Of a DNA stretch of 64,000 bases, positions 1 to 9,628 are shown in pieces. Both the position numbers and the translations under genes were made by a program. Every line of letters starts with the position of its first letter. The first letter of the stretch is position 1. Location: contig NZ_PYOG01000005.1 in NCBI RefSeq assembly GCF_003026815.1, forward strand, positions 62,001 through 126,000, given 5' to 3'. The notes below the pieces were generated by a model. The model was not told the DNA's origin. It saw nothing but the letters and a program-made list of their open reading frames with translations, and did not search any database. This DNA is from Photobacterium damselae (GTDB taxonomy: Bacteria; Pseudomonadota; Gammaproteobacteria; Enterobacterales; Vibrionaceae).

Positions 1-165
1 AATCACCCAGCCAGATGTATCTTCAATTTCTTTTGCTAACGAACATCCAACCGCAGTAGCTTGCTGCTGACCTTTCTCTGTTAATGCCGAATTACAATGA
101 CCTTGTAGACGTTTCTCTGCATTAAATTGTGTTTGCCCATGACGTAATAAATATAACTTTTTCAC
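1..165 (-). CDS. Histidine phosphatase family protein (5' part, cut by window edge)
   Basis: Fifty-five codons are open from a GTG at 163-165 to the left edge. The start is fixed by a strong ribosome binding site (GAGGAGG, 5-6 bases upstream on the minus strand). The protein begins VKKLYLLRHGQTQFN; the RHG tripeptide carries the catalytic histidine of the phosphoglycerate-mutase-like histidine phosphatase superfamily, and LTEKGQQQA is the usual following helix. The catalytic domain continues outside the window, so GpmB-, CobC- or SixA-like specificity cannot be decided. The family is certain; the substrate is unknown. Confidence 0.85.
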   Translation of the reverse strand, partial: MKKLYLLRHGQTQFNAEKRLQGHCNSALTEKGQQQATAVGCSLAKEIEDTSGWVI

Positions 166-360
166 ATTGTCCTCCTCAACAAAGTAAGACTACCTGTCTG
201 TTGAGGCAAGCTCAATATGTAGGACAAATTAAAAGATGAACGTACCCCTTTTCGACGTTTAATTCACCATTTGATAAAACTTAGCCTCACTTCACATAAT
301 ACCAAGACGGAATATTTTATGGTGAGGATATGAAATTAATTGGCAAAAGGAGAAAGTGTG

Positions 361-561
361 ATGGCTCAATTTCAATTTTTCTATAAGCCAGATACGCTTA
401 GAAAAGAGATAACTTACTTAGATCCTGCAAATGAAGATTTTGCTCAATTAAAAGAACAGCTCCTTAATCGAGGATATGTTGCATCCCCTTATCAGATTCA
501 CGCAGAAACAGAATCAGATGCTTTGGTTAAATTTCGTTTAGTTCATAAAGAATATCAATAA
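361..561 (+). CDS. Small conserved-type hypothetical protein (66 aa)
   Basis: I do not recognise a family. A longer reading from a TTG at 340 is possible, but the ATG at 361 has an AGGAG eight bases upstream and is the better start. The product is soluble and charged, with no signal peptide or membrane segment, and mixes aromatic residues near the N-terminus (FQFFYKPD) with an acidic middle. It stands alone, converging on the PAAR gene of the T6SS operon and sharing a bidirectional terminator with it. It could be a small stress or regulatory protein, but nothing in the sequence says which. Confidence 0.6.
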   Translation: MAQFQFFYKPDTLRKEITYLDPANEDFAQLKEQLLNRGYVASPYQIHAETESDALVKFRLVHKEYQ

Positions 562-568
562 AATACAA

Positions 569-600
569 AAGGCGTCTCCATATCGACAGACGCCTTCCCT
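569..600. terminator. Bidirectional rho-independent terminator
   Basis: A 9-bp stem (AAGGCGTCT at 569-577 with AGACGCCTT at 588-596) is followed by a pyrimidine-rich run on the plus strand and by a T-rich run on the minus strand. It ends both the small gene at 361-561 and the T6SS operon. Confidence 0.8.
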
Positions 601-618
601 TTCATTTATAGCAATTTG

Positions 619-903
619 TTAGCCTATATTTACTGTTCCGCTTGCTTGTACTTTACCACCACAATCGATCGCATCACCTGAACGAGCAGCAGGTTTACCG
701 TCAATAAAAACAGACCCTGAACCTTGGCTAATTGCACGAGGATGAGGTGGATGCTTTGGCTTGGCATGTGGCGCTAACGCATCACCTTGTCTTGCCGCTG
801 GTTTACCATCAATCATGACAGATGAAGATCCCGCAATAATGGGCGTTGGAGGAAATCCATCGTGATCGGTGCCAATATCTCCTAATTTTGCAGCTTTAGG
901 CAT
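619..903 (-). CDS. PAAR domain protein (T6SS spike tip)
   Basis: The whole 94-residue protein is a PAAR domain: two similar halves each carry a V-x-IDGKPAAR-x-GDA motif (about residues 29-42 and 69-82), preceded by His-rich loops (HAKPKHPPHP), and it ends in the usual GTVNIG strand. PAAR proteins cap the VgrG spike with a metal-pinned cone and carry effectors. There is no C-terminal extension, so it is a tip or adaptor and not itself a toxin. A good ribosome binding site (AGGAG) precedes the ATG. It lies 47 bp after vasL as the last gene of the T6SS operon. No VgrG is adjacent, so its spike partner must be encoded elsewhere. Confidence 0.92.
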   Translation of the reverse strand: MPKAAKLGDIGTDHDGFPPTPIIAGSSSVMIDGKPAARQGDALAPHAKPKHPPHPRAISQGSGSVFIDGKPAARSGDAIDCGGKVQASGTVNIG

Positions 904-950
904 AATACTCTCCTTTTCTGAAATCCATTTTTGTCGTCAATATGATTAAT

Positions 951-2420
951 TTATTGTGAGGAACGCAATAAATCTTGGTGCAGCTGTTCCACTTTAAAAC
1001 TAATAGCTTGCAACTCCTGATTAAGGTTCTGCCACTCAATTTGAGCCTGATTTTTGTCGCCTTGTTTTAGCTGCTCTGTGATATAACTGATACGGCCATA
1101 AACGGGCGATAGACCAATAGCATACTCATTGATTCCCTGTGATAACCTCAATGTATTAGCTCGGTTATTGGCATTTATCGACTGTTGTAAATTAGCAATG
1201 CGTGAACGAGCGGTATTAAAGCGTCGATACTGTGTTGCAAACAGCTCATCATATTGAGTCTCTATCTGATGATATCTATTTTGGGCTTGTTCCACCGATT
1301 CGTCATTAGGATACAAACGCTGAATAATATCAATCAAAGAAAACGCTTCAATTAAATTTCCACCAGCCGGCTGAGTGATAAGAGCATTAGCTTGTTGTAA
1401 ATACATTGGCACAATTATCGATTTATCTTCTGCAAATTGCTGGGCTGTAAAGTGTGTTTGAAATGCTTTGCCCTGCTCAAGAGTAAGAATACGACCACTA
1501 CTTTGTGACGTTGTCACTGATTGCGCTAGCAGAGAACGATTTTCAGATACAGTCTGACTATGCGTCGTACTTAATAATTGGAACCATTGAGGAAATAACT
1601 GAGCTCCAGTGACTATACCTCCAGCACCTAAGATTAATCCCAAAGCAAAACTCATATAAGATCGTGACGATGTATGCGTCGTACTTTCTTTGTTTGGGCT
1701 CTGCGCTGCATGTTGAGCATAATTAGGTTTCACGACAACAGATGACGATGTTTTACTTACTTGATTGTCATTACCTGTGATTTGGTATTTTGTTTTTTGG
1801 TTGGTGACGTCCTCATACCTTCCATGATCTTTAAGTGACAAACCATTTTCAAGTCGGTCGATATGTTCAAATACCACATAGCCTATCGCTTCGAGATCTG
1901 GAATATGTTCAGGTTGTACCTCCATAAAGATCTCATTTAGCCGCTGACAGGCTCGTTCACATCGATATAAATCTCTTAGCTGAGACTGTGTGGGTTTTAA
2001 AGCTCGAAGTTCATTACCGATACGTCCTAACATCCATTGGTAAAGTTCTGCCCGTTTTTGAGCAGGAAAACTGCTATTACGAATAAAGGTATCAACGGCC
2101 ACAACTTGCAACTCTAGCCCATTGGCTAATCCTGCCAGTCCTTCGTTTTTAATCGCAGCAATAGTGAAATAAATGGTAGCAATAAAATCGAAACCATCTG
2201 TGCGCCCTAACTCATCACACAGTTGTTGAACCAATTGCCAATCCACGCTACCTGACAATGGACTGTTGCGTTTATTGATTGCATCACGAATTTTCTGATA
2301 GCAGTCTGAATCTCTTAACTCATCTTCGTGAGCAACTAATTTATATTGTTGAAGCTCTGAAAAGTACAACTGAGTCACAATCACATATCCATTAATAAAG
2401 GGGAGCTCAAGGCCCCCCAT
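951..2420 (-). CDS. vasL: T6SS accessory protein VasL (TssA-like)
   Basis: A 489-residue protein with an ImpA-type N-terminal region (about 1-200, including RDAINKRNSPL and a Trp/Tyr-rich helical part), a low-complexity linker, one membrane segment near residues 255-275 (FALGLILGAGGIVTGA) and a coiled, Gln-rich C-terminal half. This matches VasL of the vibrio T6SS, a TssA-family variant with a membrane anchor thought to act at the envelope end of the sheath. It starts 5 bp after the tssM stop and the start has only a weak ribosome binding site, so translational coupling to tssM is likely. Family assignment is from gene order and architecture. Confidence 0.85.
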   Translation of the reverse strand: MGGLELPFINGYVIVTQLYFSELQQYKLVAHEDELRDSDCYQKIRDAINKRNSPLSGSVDWQLVQQLCDELGRTDGFDFIATIYFTIAAIKNEGLAGLANGLELQVVAVDTFIRNSSFPAQKRAELYQWMLGRIGNELRALKPTQSQLRDLYRCERACQRLNEIFMEVQPEHIPDLEAIGYVVFEHIDRLENGLSLKDHGRYEDVTNQKTKYQITGNDNQVSKTSSSVVVKPNYAQHAAQSPNKESTTHTSSRSYMSFALGLILGAGGIVTGAQLFPQWFQLLSTTHSQTVSENRSLLAQSVTTSQSSGRILTLEQGKAFQTHFTAQQFAEDKSIIVPMYLQQANALITQPAGGNLIEAFSLIDIIQRLYPNDESVEQAQNRYHQIETQYDELFATQYRRFNTARSRIANLQQSINANNRANTLRLSQGINEYAIGLSPVYGRISYITEQLKQGDKNQAQIEWQNLNQELQAISFKVEQLHQDLLRSSQ

Positions 2421-2425
2421 AGTTC

Positions 2426-5400
2426 TTAGTATAAAGTTCGAGTTAACTTAAAGTTTCTAAATAGTGCTGAAGTAAATGGATTTGCATCAGCTTCGGAAGT
2501 TAAGCGATACGTCACCTCACCACCATTAATAGAGAACTGATAGTCAACAGATGTTGAACTTGAGCTGACAACAGCTCCTCTATCTAGCAAACGGAAAAAT
2601 GCCCAAGGTCCCTGGATCGTAATACCTCGCGGTGACTTATTAACTTTAGATGGAACCAATGACAGCTTAGATATAGCCCCTTCTCTTAAGGTATTTGGCC
2701 AAACTAATTCAATAGAACGATGTGGCCCATGGCTGTATTCAACATACTGACCATCAACATTAATCACACTACGGCGTTGATTTGAACTTAATTCAATAGG
2801 TTCAAGAGAAAACTCAACATCTAAAATCCCTTTACGGTTAAAGAATGCTTCTTGAATTTTTTTCGCATTCGTAAACTGTTTTAGTACATCACTACGTAAG
2901 AACGCATTTTGCTGACCGTTAACACTCATTGAGATATTTTCATCAATAAACATCTTAAGCTGATCATTGTAGAACCGACTCAAAGTACCATCTGGAGCAA
3001 AGAAACTTTCAAAGTCTTTAAGTGAAACATCTTTGCTTGCACGAGGATTAAATGGATAACGAGTCGCCAGTTTTGCCTGATATTCTTGGTACACATCATG
3101 TTGCCAGCGAACTTCAAGATACTTAATCGCTTCTTGTTTCACCGCATACCAACTCTCATCAGCCAATTTTTCCATCATAGAGTCTAATGGCTTAGGTAAA
3201 CTTGATGCCATTCTTTGCAAAGTATAGATAGGATCGGAGTTTTTCAGCTCCACTCGTTCCTTCGTTGCTTCAAGTGCAGCTTTACCCATATCAGGTGCAT
3301 CTTGGATAGCTTTCAAATAACTGTATACCTGTTGCATCGCTGACATTACTTCAGAAATATAAGCGGGTTGCTGATCTTTTTGCGCTAATAAACCATCAAT
3401 ATCAGCAAAAGGTAATGCAATCATCGCGGCGACTTTATATTGGATCGACTCCATTAATGCTAAACGTGCTTTATCATCTTGCGGTAGGTTCGGAAATAGC
3501 TGGGTATTCTTTTCTACCGTATTAAGTAGACGATTCATCGGTTGTTGAGGACCCATAAATTGACTAAATACACTGACCGCTTCATTAATATCAGCAAAGT
3601 ATTTCACATCAACATCATTAATTGCAGAACGCCAAGTATTGGTATAATCAGCTACATAAAGATCACGAATTTTCTGACGCAGTACTTGTTTATCTTCAAG
3701 GCTAAATTGAGCAACCGTTGTCTGACCCAATACCCAACTATCCACCAAAGCAAGCTCAGATACCGACTCAGATTGAGGCAAGAAATAGCTATTAAAGCCT
3801 TTTTGAGTAAGCAGTTGTGGGATATCTAAAGCTTGGCCATTAGATACTCGTTGTTCAAATACCAAATCAAACACAGGTCCAACTGCAGTTTTAAGATCAA
3901 GTGGTGCACCTAATGCTGCATTTGCGCTCTGCTTGAGATTACGATAAACACGTTCTGCGATTGACACCGACCCTAAAGCTTCTTGTGTTTGTTGAATCAA
4001 ATGATCGTACGGACGCATAACTCGAATAGCGTCTTGATTATCATCTCGGCGCAAACCTTGTAAATCCGTGTGCATCAATGCGTAATTTAAATGCTCCATC
4101 AGTTGCTCTTGCGTTTTCACATTATTTGGAAACGCTTGTTGCCAAACTTGAGCAAAATAATTGGTAACGACTTTATCTTGTCGGCCCCCTTTATCTGTCA
4201 ACATACGAAATACACGTAATGTCTCTAACTCTTCTTCTTCAGAATTTGCTTGTGATAAATCAACAGCCAACTGCTTCATCAATGATGGTAAATAACGAAA
4301 TTCAAGTAAGCTTAGATAAGTTTCTTCAACTTTTGGACCAATCACATGTCCTTGATATAACCCCATATCAGAGACATATTTGGGTTTATCACGGAAAAAT
4401 CCAAACTCTAATGTCGCTTCACGAATCGTATTTAACGGCTCTAAAATCTCCTGTTCAGATCGCATGATCTTACTGTCGGAGTATTCTGATTTATATTGAT
4501 TAACTTGAGCAAGAACCGCATTCTCTTGCTCAACGTTTTTCATGTAATAACGGTGCCAACTACCAATGAGCAAAACAGAAGCGATACTGCATGCAACAAC
4601 AGACAGCATTAATATTTTCTTCTTCTGTTTAGCTACGCGGAAATTATCAGATGCGATGCCAGCTTCTGGATAAATAATTTCATTAAAAAGACGTTTAACA
4701 AAATAGGTTGTCGAATTTTGAGCATGTTGCGCGCTTTGAACCGAGTCAGCCAAACCGTAACGTTGAGATGCCGCATTAACAAAAGCGTTCTCAGGCACAC
4801 CTTGTTGGTATACCGACATAAAATAAGCACCACGAACTAATGCTGAAGTCGAAAATTGATCGCTTGATAACGCATCAGTGAAAAACGCTTTTAGCACATC
4901 ATGCATACCCGCTATTTGACGAGTAAAACTATAGATTGCAGAACGCTCTTCTGAATCAACAGCATGACGTAATGCCTGCGGTAATGAGTCGTTTATCCGT
5001 TCGATAAATTGGCTATAATCTCGGTCAAACTCAGCTAACCATGAATCAAGATCTGTCACAGAATTCAACGAAAACGTGAAGCCCATTACCTCTTCCCGTT
5101 GAGCACGAGTGTATTGACGAAAGAATGGTTCAAATCCATACAATAGATCGAGTTTAGTTAATGCAATATATACTGGCATTCGAGTCGATAACGTTTCCAT
5201 CAATTCACGCAAACGAGCTCGAAGTAAATTGGCATAAGCTTGACGCTCTGCGACCGTTACTGTTGCCAAATGAGAAAGATCTAGCGTTAAGATAACACCA
5301 TTAAGAGGACGACGACTGCGAGTTTTCTCCAACCATTTAACAAAGTGGAGCCATAAACGGCGTTCCATTTCACCATCTTTGTCGGCCTCATTTTGACGCT

Positions 5401-5971
5401 GGGTTAACAATTCACCATCAGGATCAATTAATACAGAATCATCACCAATCCACCAATCAAAAGAAAATGGGTTTTCACTTTTCTTACCTGATGCTCGCAT
5501 GACAGAAGAAAAGACAAAGTTTTGACCAGAACGATTGATTAAACTGGTTTTTCCTGCATTTTCTAACCCCAGCACTAAGTACCAAGGTAGAGCATATAAA
5601 TAATTACGTTTATTTAAGCTGTCTTTCATTTCCGTCATAACTTGATTTAGTTCAAGCTCTTGGCGCTCTTCAAGACGTTTGATTGGATCTTCACGCAATT
5701 TCTCTTCGCGAGCTTTTGCATCATTAATTTGTTGTAAACGACGCCACTGAAATACTCCCCATACAGTAAAGCAGCAGAGAGAAAAAATAATACTGGTAAC
5801 GGCTCTTGCCATCGTTGAAGCCAATGGGGTTTTACCATCGATTTCAAGCCAAGGCCCCGCCCACCAGATAGCCACATTTAAAAGAATAAATGTCGCAATA
5901 AGCAGAATGGGAACCGATGCTTTAAATGTCGGCGCAATTCGATTAAAAATAGCTCGTATGTAATTCCACAT
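2426..5971 (-). CDS. tssM: T6SS inner-membrane protein TssM (IcmF/VasK)
   Basis: Large IcmF-type component of the T6SS membrane complex that spans the envelope with TssJ and TssL. Two N-terminal membrane helices (about 17-37 and 52-73) are followed by a cytoplasmic NTPase domain with a clear Walker A (GLENAGKTS, 135-143), a third membrane helix near 455-475 (ILMLSVVACSIASVLLIG) and a long periplasmic region that ends in the beta-rich TssJ-binding domain. The length, 1181 residues, is that of V. cholerae VasK. It lies between tssA and vasL in the usual order. No frameshift or missing motif was seen. Confidence 0.96.
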   Translation of the reverse strand: MWNYIRAIFNRIAPTFKASVPILLIATFILLNVAIWWAGPWLEIDGKTPLASTMARAVTSIIFSLCCFTVWGVFQWRRLQQINDAKAREEKLREDPIKRLEERQELELNQVMTEMKDSLNKRNYLYALPWYLVLGLENAGKTSLINRSGQNFVFSSVMRASGKKSENPFSFDWWIGDDSVLIDPDGELLTQRQNEADKDGEMERRLWLHFVKWLEKTRSRRPLNGVILTLDLSHLATVTVAERQAYANLLRARLRELMETLSTRMPVYIALTKLDLLYGFEPFFRQYTRAQREEVMGFTFSLNSVTDLDSWLAEFDRDYSQFIERINDSLPQALRHAVDSEERSAIYSFTRQIAGMHDVLKAFFTDALSSDQFSTSALVRGAYFMSVYQQGVPENAFVNAASQRYGLADSVQSAQHAQNSTTYFVKRLFNEIIYPEAGIASDNFRVAKQKKKILMLSVVACSIASVLLIGSWHRYYMKNVEQENAVLAQVNQYKSEYSDSKIMRSEQEILEPLNTIREATLEFGFFRDKPKYVSDMGLYQGHVIGPKVEETYLSLLEFRYLPSLMKQLAVDLSQANSEEEELETLRVFRMLTDKGGRQDKVVTNYFAQVWQQAFPNNVKTQEQLMEHLNYALMHTDLQGLRRDDNQDAIRVMRPYDHLIQQTQEALGSVSIAERVYRNLKQSANAALGAPLDLKTAVGPVFDLVFEQRVSNGQALDIPQLLTQKGFNSYFLPQSESVSELALVDSWVLGQTTVAQFSLEDKQVLRQKIRDLYVADYTNTWRSAINDVDVKYFADINEAVSVFSQFMGPQQPMNRLLNTVEKNTQLFPNLPQDDKARLALMESIQYKVAAMIALPFADIDGLLAQKDQQPAYISEVMSAMQQVYSYLKAIQDAPDMGKAALEATKERVELKNSDPIYTLQRMASSLPKPLDSMMEKLADESWYAVKQEAIKYLEVRWQHDVYQEYQAKLATRYPFNPRASKDVSLKDFESFFAPDGTLSRFYNDQLKMFIDENISMSVNGQQNAFLRSDVLKQFTNAKKIQEAFFNRKGILDVEFSLEPIELSSNQRRSVINVDGQYVEYSHGPHRSIELVWPNTLREGAISKLSLVPSKVNKSPRGITIQGPWAFFRLLDRGAVVSSSSTSVDYQFSINGGEVTYRLTSEADANPFTSALFRNFKLTRTLY

Positions 5972-5994
5972 ATCCTTTCATTCCTGTGGTAAAT

Positions 5995-7443
5995 CTAAGG
6001 GGCAATATGCTGCTCAAGTTGTTCTAACAAAGACGGTTCCCAATCGGTTACCGACATTTCCTTTGCTTGGTGATATAAGGTCTGATACTGTTCTGTCGCC
6101 ATAGCCTCTAAATGCTGACTTTTCATGATATCGGCAGAAAGCAAACGCCAATAAAAGGCATCTCTTGGCTCACTCGATTGAGAGAGACCGTCATTAAGCA
6201 TGGCCAAAGCAACAGATAAACCGCCTTCTTGTGCTAACTCTAGTGCCTCTGAACGTTTGCCATGCCAACTTCCAACTGAAGCGACCTTATGATTGTTTGG
6301 TAAGGTATTACTGTCTTTTATCCACTGCAGCGCAGGCTCACTAATAAAAGGAATTTTCCCCTTAAATGACAGGGTTGCTAATTGAGGCAATCGGGTAAGA
6401 AAACGATTTAGCTCTTCATAAATAGTATTTGCCCACTCGTTTTCACCTAATTGCTTAGCAATGCGATAACTCAAATAATGACCATCTAACCAATACGGTG
6501 ATACGGTTAAGCATTGTTCAACTTTGCGCCAAAGAGCTAAATCTCCCCCTCGTGCTAGTTGATCTTCATATTCACTCACCCGATCAGATGAGACAGGCAT
6601 CAGTTGGGTTTCGCCATGTTGATTAGCATCAGGCAAACTATTAATCGAAAACCAAACCGCAAAACGTCTAAGACGAATACTTAGCCCGATCCCATCGCCA
6701 CCTATATCTGATAGAAAATCCGATACTTTTAACAATGACGTGCGAATCGCCCGATCGTTACTGCCATCGATATCTAATTTTGGAACCGGTGCTGCCGATA
6801 CCGAGGGCGATGGAGAGTTCCCACTATTGTGATGATTATCGGAAGTCGTCATTTGCTGCTGAGATGCAGTTTGATGCGCAGCATGGTTTGGCGTTTGACT
6901 TAGCTGACGACGCACTTTGGCTGCGATGTCATCAACAAGATCCAATGGAAGTTGGTAGTGCGATGCTTGATGCTCTAACTCATCCACTAAAGCTTCTAGC
7001 GTTGTTTTTAATTCAGCATCAAATAACGTACCATCTAGCTTTTCTGTGGCGCTTGAAGTGCGTACACAGATTTGATTAAAGAATTTTTTCCTAGGTAATA
7101 CGCCACGTTTTCCTGCAACGGGGTGACAGGTCTCCCAATATGCCGACATAAAATCCACTAACACAGCAATGGATAAGGTAAAGCGTTCTGGCGTTGGTTG
7201 ATGCTGTAAACATTGTAATAAAACCGTCAAAAGCTTGATGTCTTTGGTCTTATTACTCAATAAATTAACAACACATGACTCAACCTCATGCCATTGAACA
7301 TCAGCATGGGAAAGCGATCCTACTTTCATCATCTGACTATCGATAAAATCCAACAAAGGATCGTCAATGATCCGAAGGCCAACCGCATCATCCCCTTCAA
7401 TCGGATTAACTAATTGTTCTCGGTAAGTTGTCATTGAACTCAT
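5995..7443 (-). CDS. tssA: T6SS baseplate/sheath-priming protein TssA (VasJ)
   Basis: A 482-residue protein with the ImpA N-terminal domain (residues about 10-140, VNPIEGDDAVGLRIIDDPLLDFIDSQ and the motif PVAGKRGVLPRKKFF), a disordered Gln/Ser/Pro-rich linker near 195-225 and a helical C-terminal domain. TssA proteins start and coordinate assembly of the tail tube and sheath. It is 23 bp upstream of tssM and 9 bp downstream of vasI. An alternative ATG three codons in cannot be excluded. Position and N-terminal motif make the call firm; the TssA subclass is less certain. Confidence 0.9.
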   Translation of the reverse strand: MSSMTTYREQLVNPIEGDDAVGLRIIDDPLLDFIDSQMMKVGSLSHADVQWHEVESCVVNLLSNKTKDIKLLTVLLQCLQHQPTPERFTLSIAVLVDFMSAYWETCHPVAGKRGVLPRKKFFNQICVRTSSATEKLDGTLFDAELKTTLEALVDELEHQASHYQLPLDLVDDIAAKVRRQLSQTPNHAAHQTASQQQMTTSDNHHNSGNSPSPSVSAAPVPKLDIDGSNDRAIRTSLLKVSDFLSDIGGDGIGLSIRLRRFAVWFSINSLPDANQHGETQLMPVSSDRVSEYEDQLARGGDLALWRKVEQCLTVSPYWLDGHYLSYRIAKQLGENEWANTIYEELNRFLTRLPQLATLSFKGKIPFISEPALQWIKDSNTLPNNHKVASVGSWHGKRSEALELAQEGGLSVALAMLNDGLSQSSEPRDAFYWRLLSADIMKSQHLEAMATEQYQTLYHQAKEMSVTDWEPSLLEQLEQHIAP

Positions 7444-7452
7444 AAATTATCC

Positions 7453-8115
7453 TTACCAACGACACGCTTTGCGCATTGGTTCAATAACGCTGCGTAAATC
7501 TGTTGTATCAAATGCTAGGCCATCAACATCCTTCGCATTTGAACGCAAAATAAGTTGAGGAGCTGTTAGCATAGATTTCATTGCTTCAATCGCAGGAATA
7601 CCACGACCCGAACGCAACAAATAACCGGTGTCATCACTGATCCAATTTTGAGTAACAACAGGAATTCCAGGGATGGATACCGATACTCGACTCTCTTGAA
7701 TCGGTTCAGGAAAAACCAACTCCACACGGCTTATGTTTTCAATACAACTCAGCATCAAAACAGGTGCTTTTCCTTTGGCAAAATGTTTATTTATCGCAGG
7801 AGCGGTTAACCAATAACGCTCACCTTCTGTGACACTGTCACCTTTATTGGCATTAAAACCCACTGCTGTTGTGCGATTTTTTTCACTGTCTATAGCCCAC
7901 TGCCAAGATTGAGGCATTACGGTACTATTTTTGATTAATGGCACCGTTTTAATTGGCGTAGAGAAAACCCGATCAAAGCACTCTAATCGCGCTAAATTAG
8001 CCCCAATAGAACGGCAATGTTGAGCTTGAATCATAACTTCATCAGAATTGACCGATGCTATCGCCGAAATGCTGACATGACTTAATAATCCCACCATCAA
8101 TACTTGTTTTATCAT
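7453..8115 (-). CDS. vasI: T6SS-associated periplasmic protein VasI/TagO
   Basis: The best start is the ATG at 8113-8115, which gives a signal-peptide-like N-terminus (MIKQVLMVGLLSHVSISAIA) and lies just after the vasH stop; a longer frame inside vasH would bury the signal sequence. The mature part contains an ECFDRVF element with a conserved Cys and a C-terminal beta-rich region, as in VasI (TagO). The family is T6SS-associated and its role is not settled. Its place between vasH and tssA is as in V. cholerae. Confidence 0.85.
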   Translation of the reverse strand: MIKQVLMVGLLSHVSISAIASVNSDEVMIQAQHCRSIGANLARLECFDRVFSTPIKTVPLIKNSTVMPQSWQWAIDSEKNRTTAVGFNANKGDSVTEGERYWLTAPAINKHFAKGKAPVLMLSCIENISRVELVFPEPIQESRVSVSIPGIPVVTQNWISDDTGYLLRSGRGIPAIEAMKSMLTAPQLILRSNAKDVDGLAFDTTDLRSVIEPMRKACRW

Positions 8116-8120
8116 TTCGC

Positions 8121-9623
8121 TCAGATCTCCAATTTCTGACACTTATGAGCTAAAGTCCGTTTCGGTAAACCTAGGCTTTCAGCAGCTTTTGCCCTATCTC
8201 CCGCAAAAAAGGTTAAGCGATCACAAATGATCTTTCGCTCATACTCTTCAAGGGCCAATTTAAGATCGTCAATCTCTTCAAACGGCAGACTACTCACCAA
8301 TTTTTCTGAGCTCATATCAGTTTTCGGTAAGGCTTGCTCATTAATAAATTGATTTGAATCGGTATGAACACACGCATACTCAACTAAGGAACGCAGTTGA
8401 CGCACATTACCCGGATATTCAAATGTTTTAAGCAGCGTCAATGTTTGCGTATCAAAGCCCAGAACATGTCTATTTTCACGCTGGTTATATTGATCAATAA
8501 ATACTTCTGCTAATTCATCAATATCATTCAGTCGATTGGATAAACTGGGAACGTCTAACGGATACTGATAGAGTCGGTAAAACAAGTCTTGACGAAACAA
8601 ACCTTGATTGACATTTTTCCTTAAGTTGACATGGGTTGCCGCTACCAAGCGAAATTGCGATCTCAGTTCCTTATGTGAACCAAGAGGCCGGTATTCAAGC
8701 GTTTCTAATACCCGTAATAATTTTGCTTGTAGTGCAAGAGGCATCTCCCCCATTTCATCAAGAAACAGAGTGCCACCATCAGCTTGCGCTATCAGACCTT
8801 TTCGAGCACTAATGGCCCCCGTAAATGCTCCTTTCTCATAGCCAAATAATTCACTTTCCAGCAAATTTTCAGGGATTGCGGCACAATTTACGGCGACAAA
8901 AGCTTTGTCCTTGCGATCGGATAAAGTATGAATGGCTTTCGCAACCAATTCTTTACCAGAGCCGGTTTCTCCTTGTATTAAAACAGTTAAGGAAGACTGC
9001 GCAGCAATCGCTATCTGTTCTCGCAAAGATTCCATCACTGGACTAGAGCCAATTAAATGATGAGATAAATCCCTCCGACCTTTATTTGTTTTATTGATCT
9101 TTAACTGGGTAATAGATTCATTTAGCTGTAACTCTTGACGATGTTTACTGGCCAATTCACGTAATAAAATCCATTGAGAAATAAATACTTGACTGAATTT
9201 AAGCCAATTTTCATCATTAAGAATATTATTAATAATTTGCTTATTACCAATAAGTCCAACAACGGCTTTTACTCTATGTGACTGAAACGGTAGTGGCACA
9301 ACCAATAATGATTCATCATCGGAAACCTGTTGTGAAAAATATTCAAAATCAGAATTTTGGCGCCAAAAGTGTAGTTTTTTTGAATCAAGCAATATCGGTT
9401 TAGCATGGTGCAATGCGTGTGAAAATGGGTGATCAAAGTCATCCACTTCCCATTGCTCAGAGCCGTTATCAGAAATCAGGAAACGGCCGTCATCGCTCGG
9501 ATAAAAAACCAAACATTGAGCGACAGCCAGTTGTTCGACTGATACGTTTTGGAAGAAAGTGATCAATTCTGAACACTTTCTACACTCAATCATCTCCGCG
9601 GTATAAGTTAGCCACTGCTTCAT
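8121..9623 (-). CDS. vasH: Sigma-54-dependent T6SS activator VasH
   Basis: Enhancer-binding protein of 500 residues. The N-terminal ~170 residues form a GAF-like sensory region with Cys residues (CRKCSEL near 14-20). The AAA+ domain has Walker A GETGSGKE (218-225), the sigma-54 contact loop GAFTGA (265-270) and Walker B GGTLFLDE (283-290). A Fis-type helix-turn-helix ends the protein (GDRAKAAESLGLPKRTL). In V. cholerae VasH drives the separate hcp/vgrG operons through sigma-54. Here hcp and vgrG are absent, so its targets probably lie elsewhere. It is cotranscribed with clpV (5 bp gap). Confidence 0.95.
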   Translation of the reverse strand: MKQWLTYTAEMIECRKCSELITFFQNVSVEQLAVAQCLVFYPSDDGRFLISDNGSEQWEVDDFDHPFSHALHHAKPILLDSKKLHFWRQNSDFEYFSQQVSDDESLLVVPLPFQSHRVKAVVGLIGNKQIINNILNDENWLKFSQVFISQWILLRELASKHRQELQLNESITQLKINKTNKGRRDLSHHLIGSSPVMESLREQIAIAAQSSLTVLIQGETGSGKELVAKAIHTLSDRKDKAFVAVNCAAIPENLLESELFGYEKGAFTGAISARKGLIAQADGGTLFLDEMGEMPLALQAKLLRVLETLEYRPLGSHKELRSQFRLVAATHVNLRKNVNQGLFRQDLFYRLYQYPLDVPSLSNRLNDIDELAEVFIDQYNQRENRHVLGFDTQTLTLLKTFEYPGNVRQLRSLVEYACVHTDSNQFINEQALPKTDMSSEKLVSSLPFEEIDDLKLALEEYERKIICDRLTFFAGDRAKAAESLGLPKRTLAHKCQKLEI

Positions 9624-9628
9624 TGCAA

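Noticed and set aside
6735-7079. Plus-strand reading frame of 114 codons
   Set aside because: Shadow of tssA on the opposite strand; no start signal or family.
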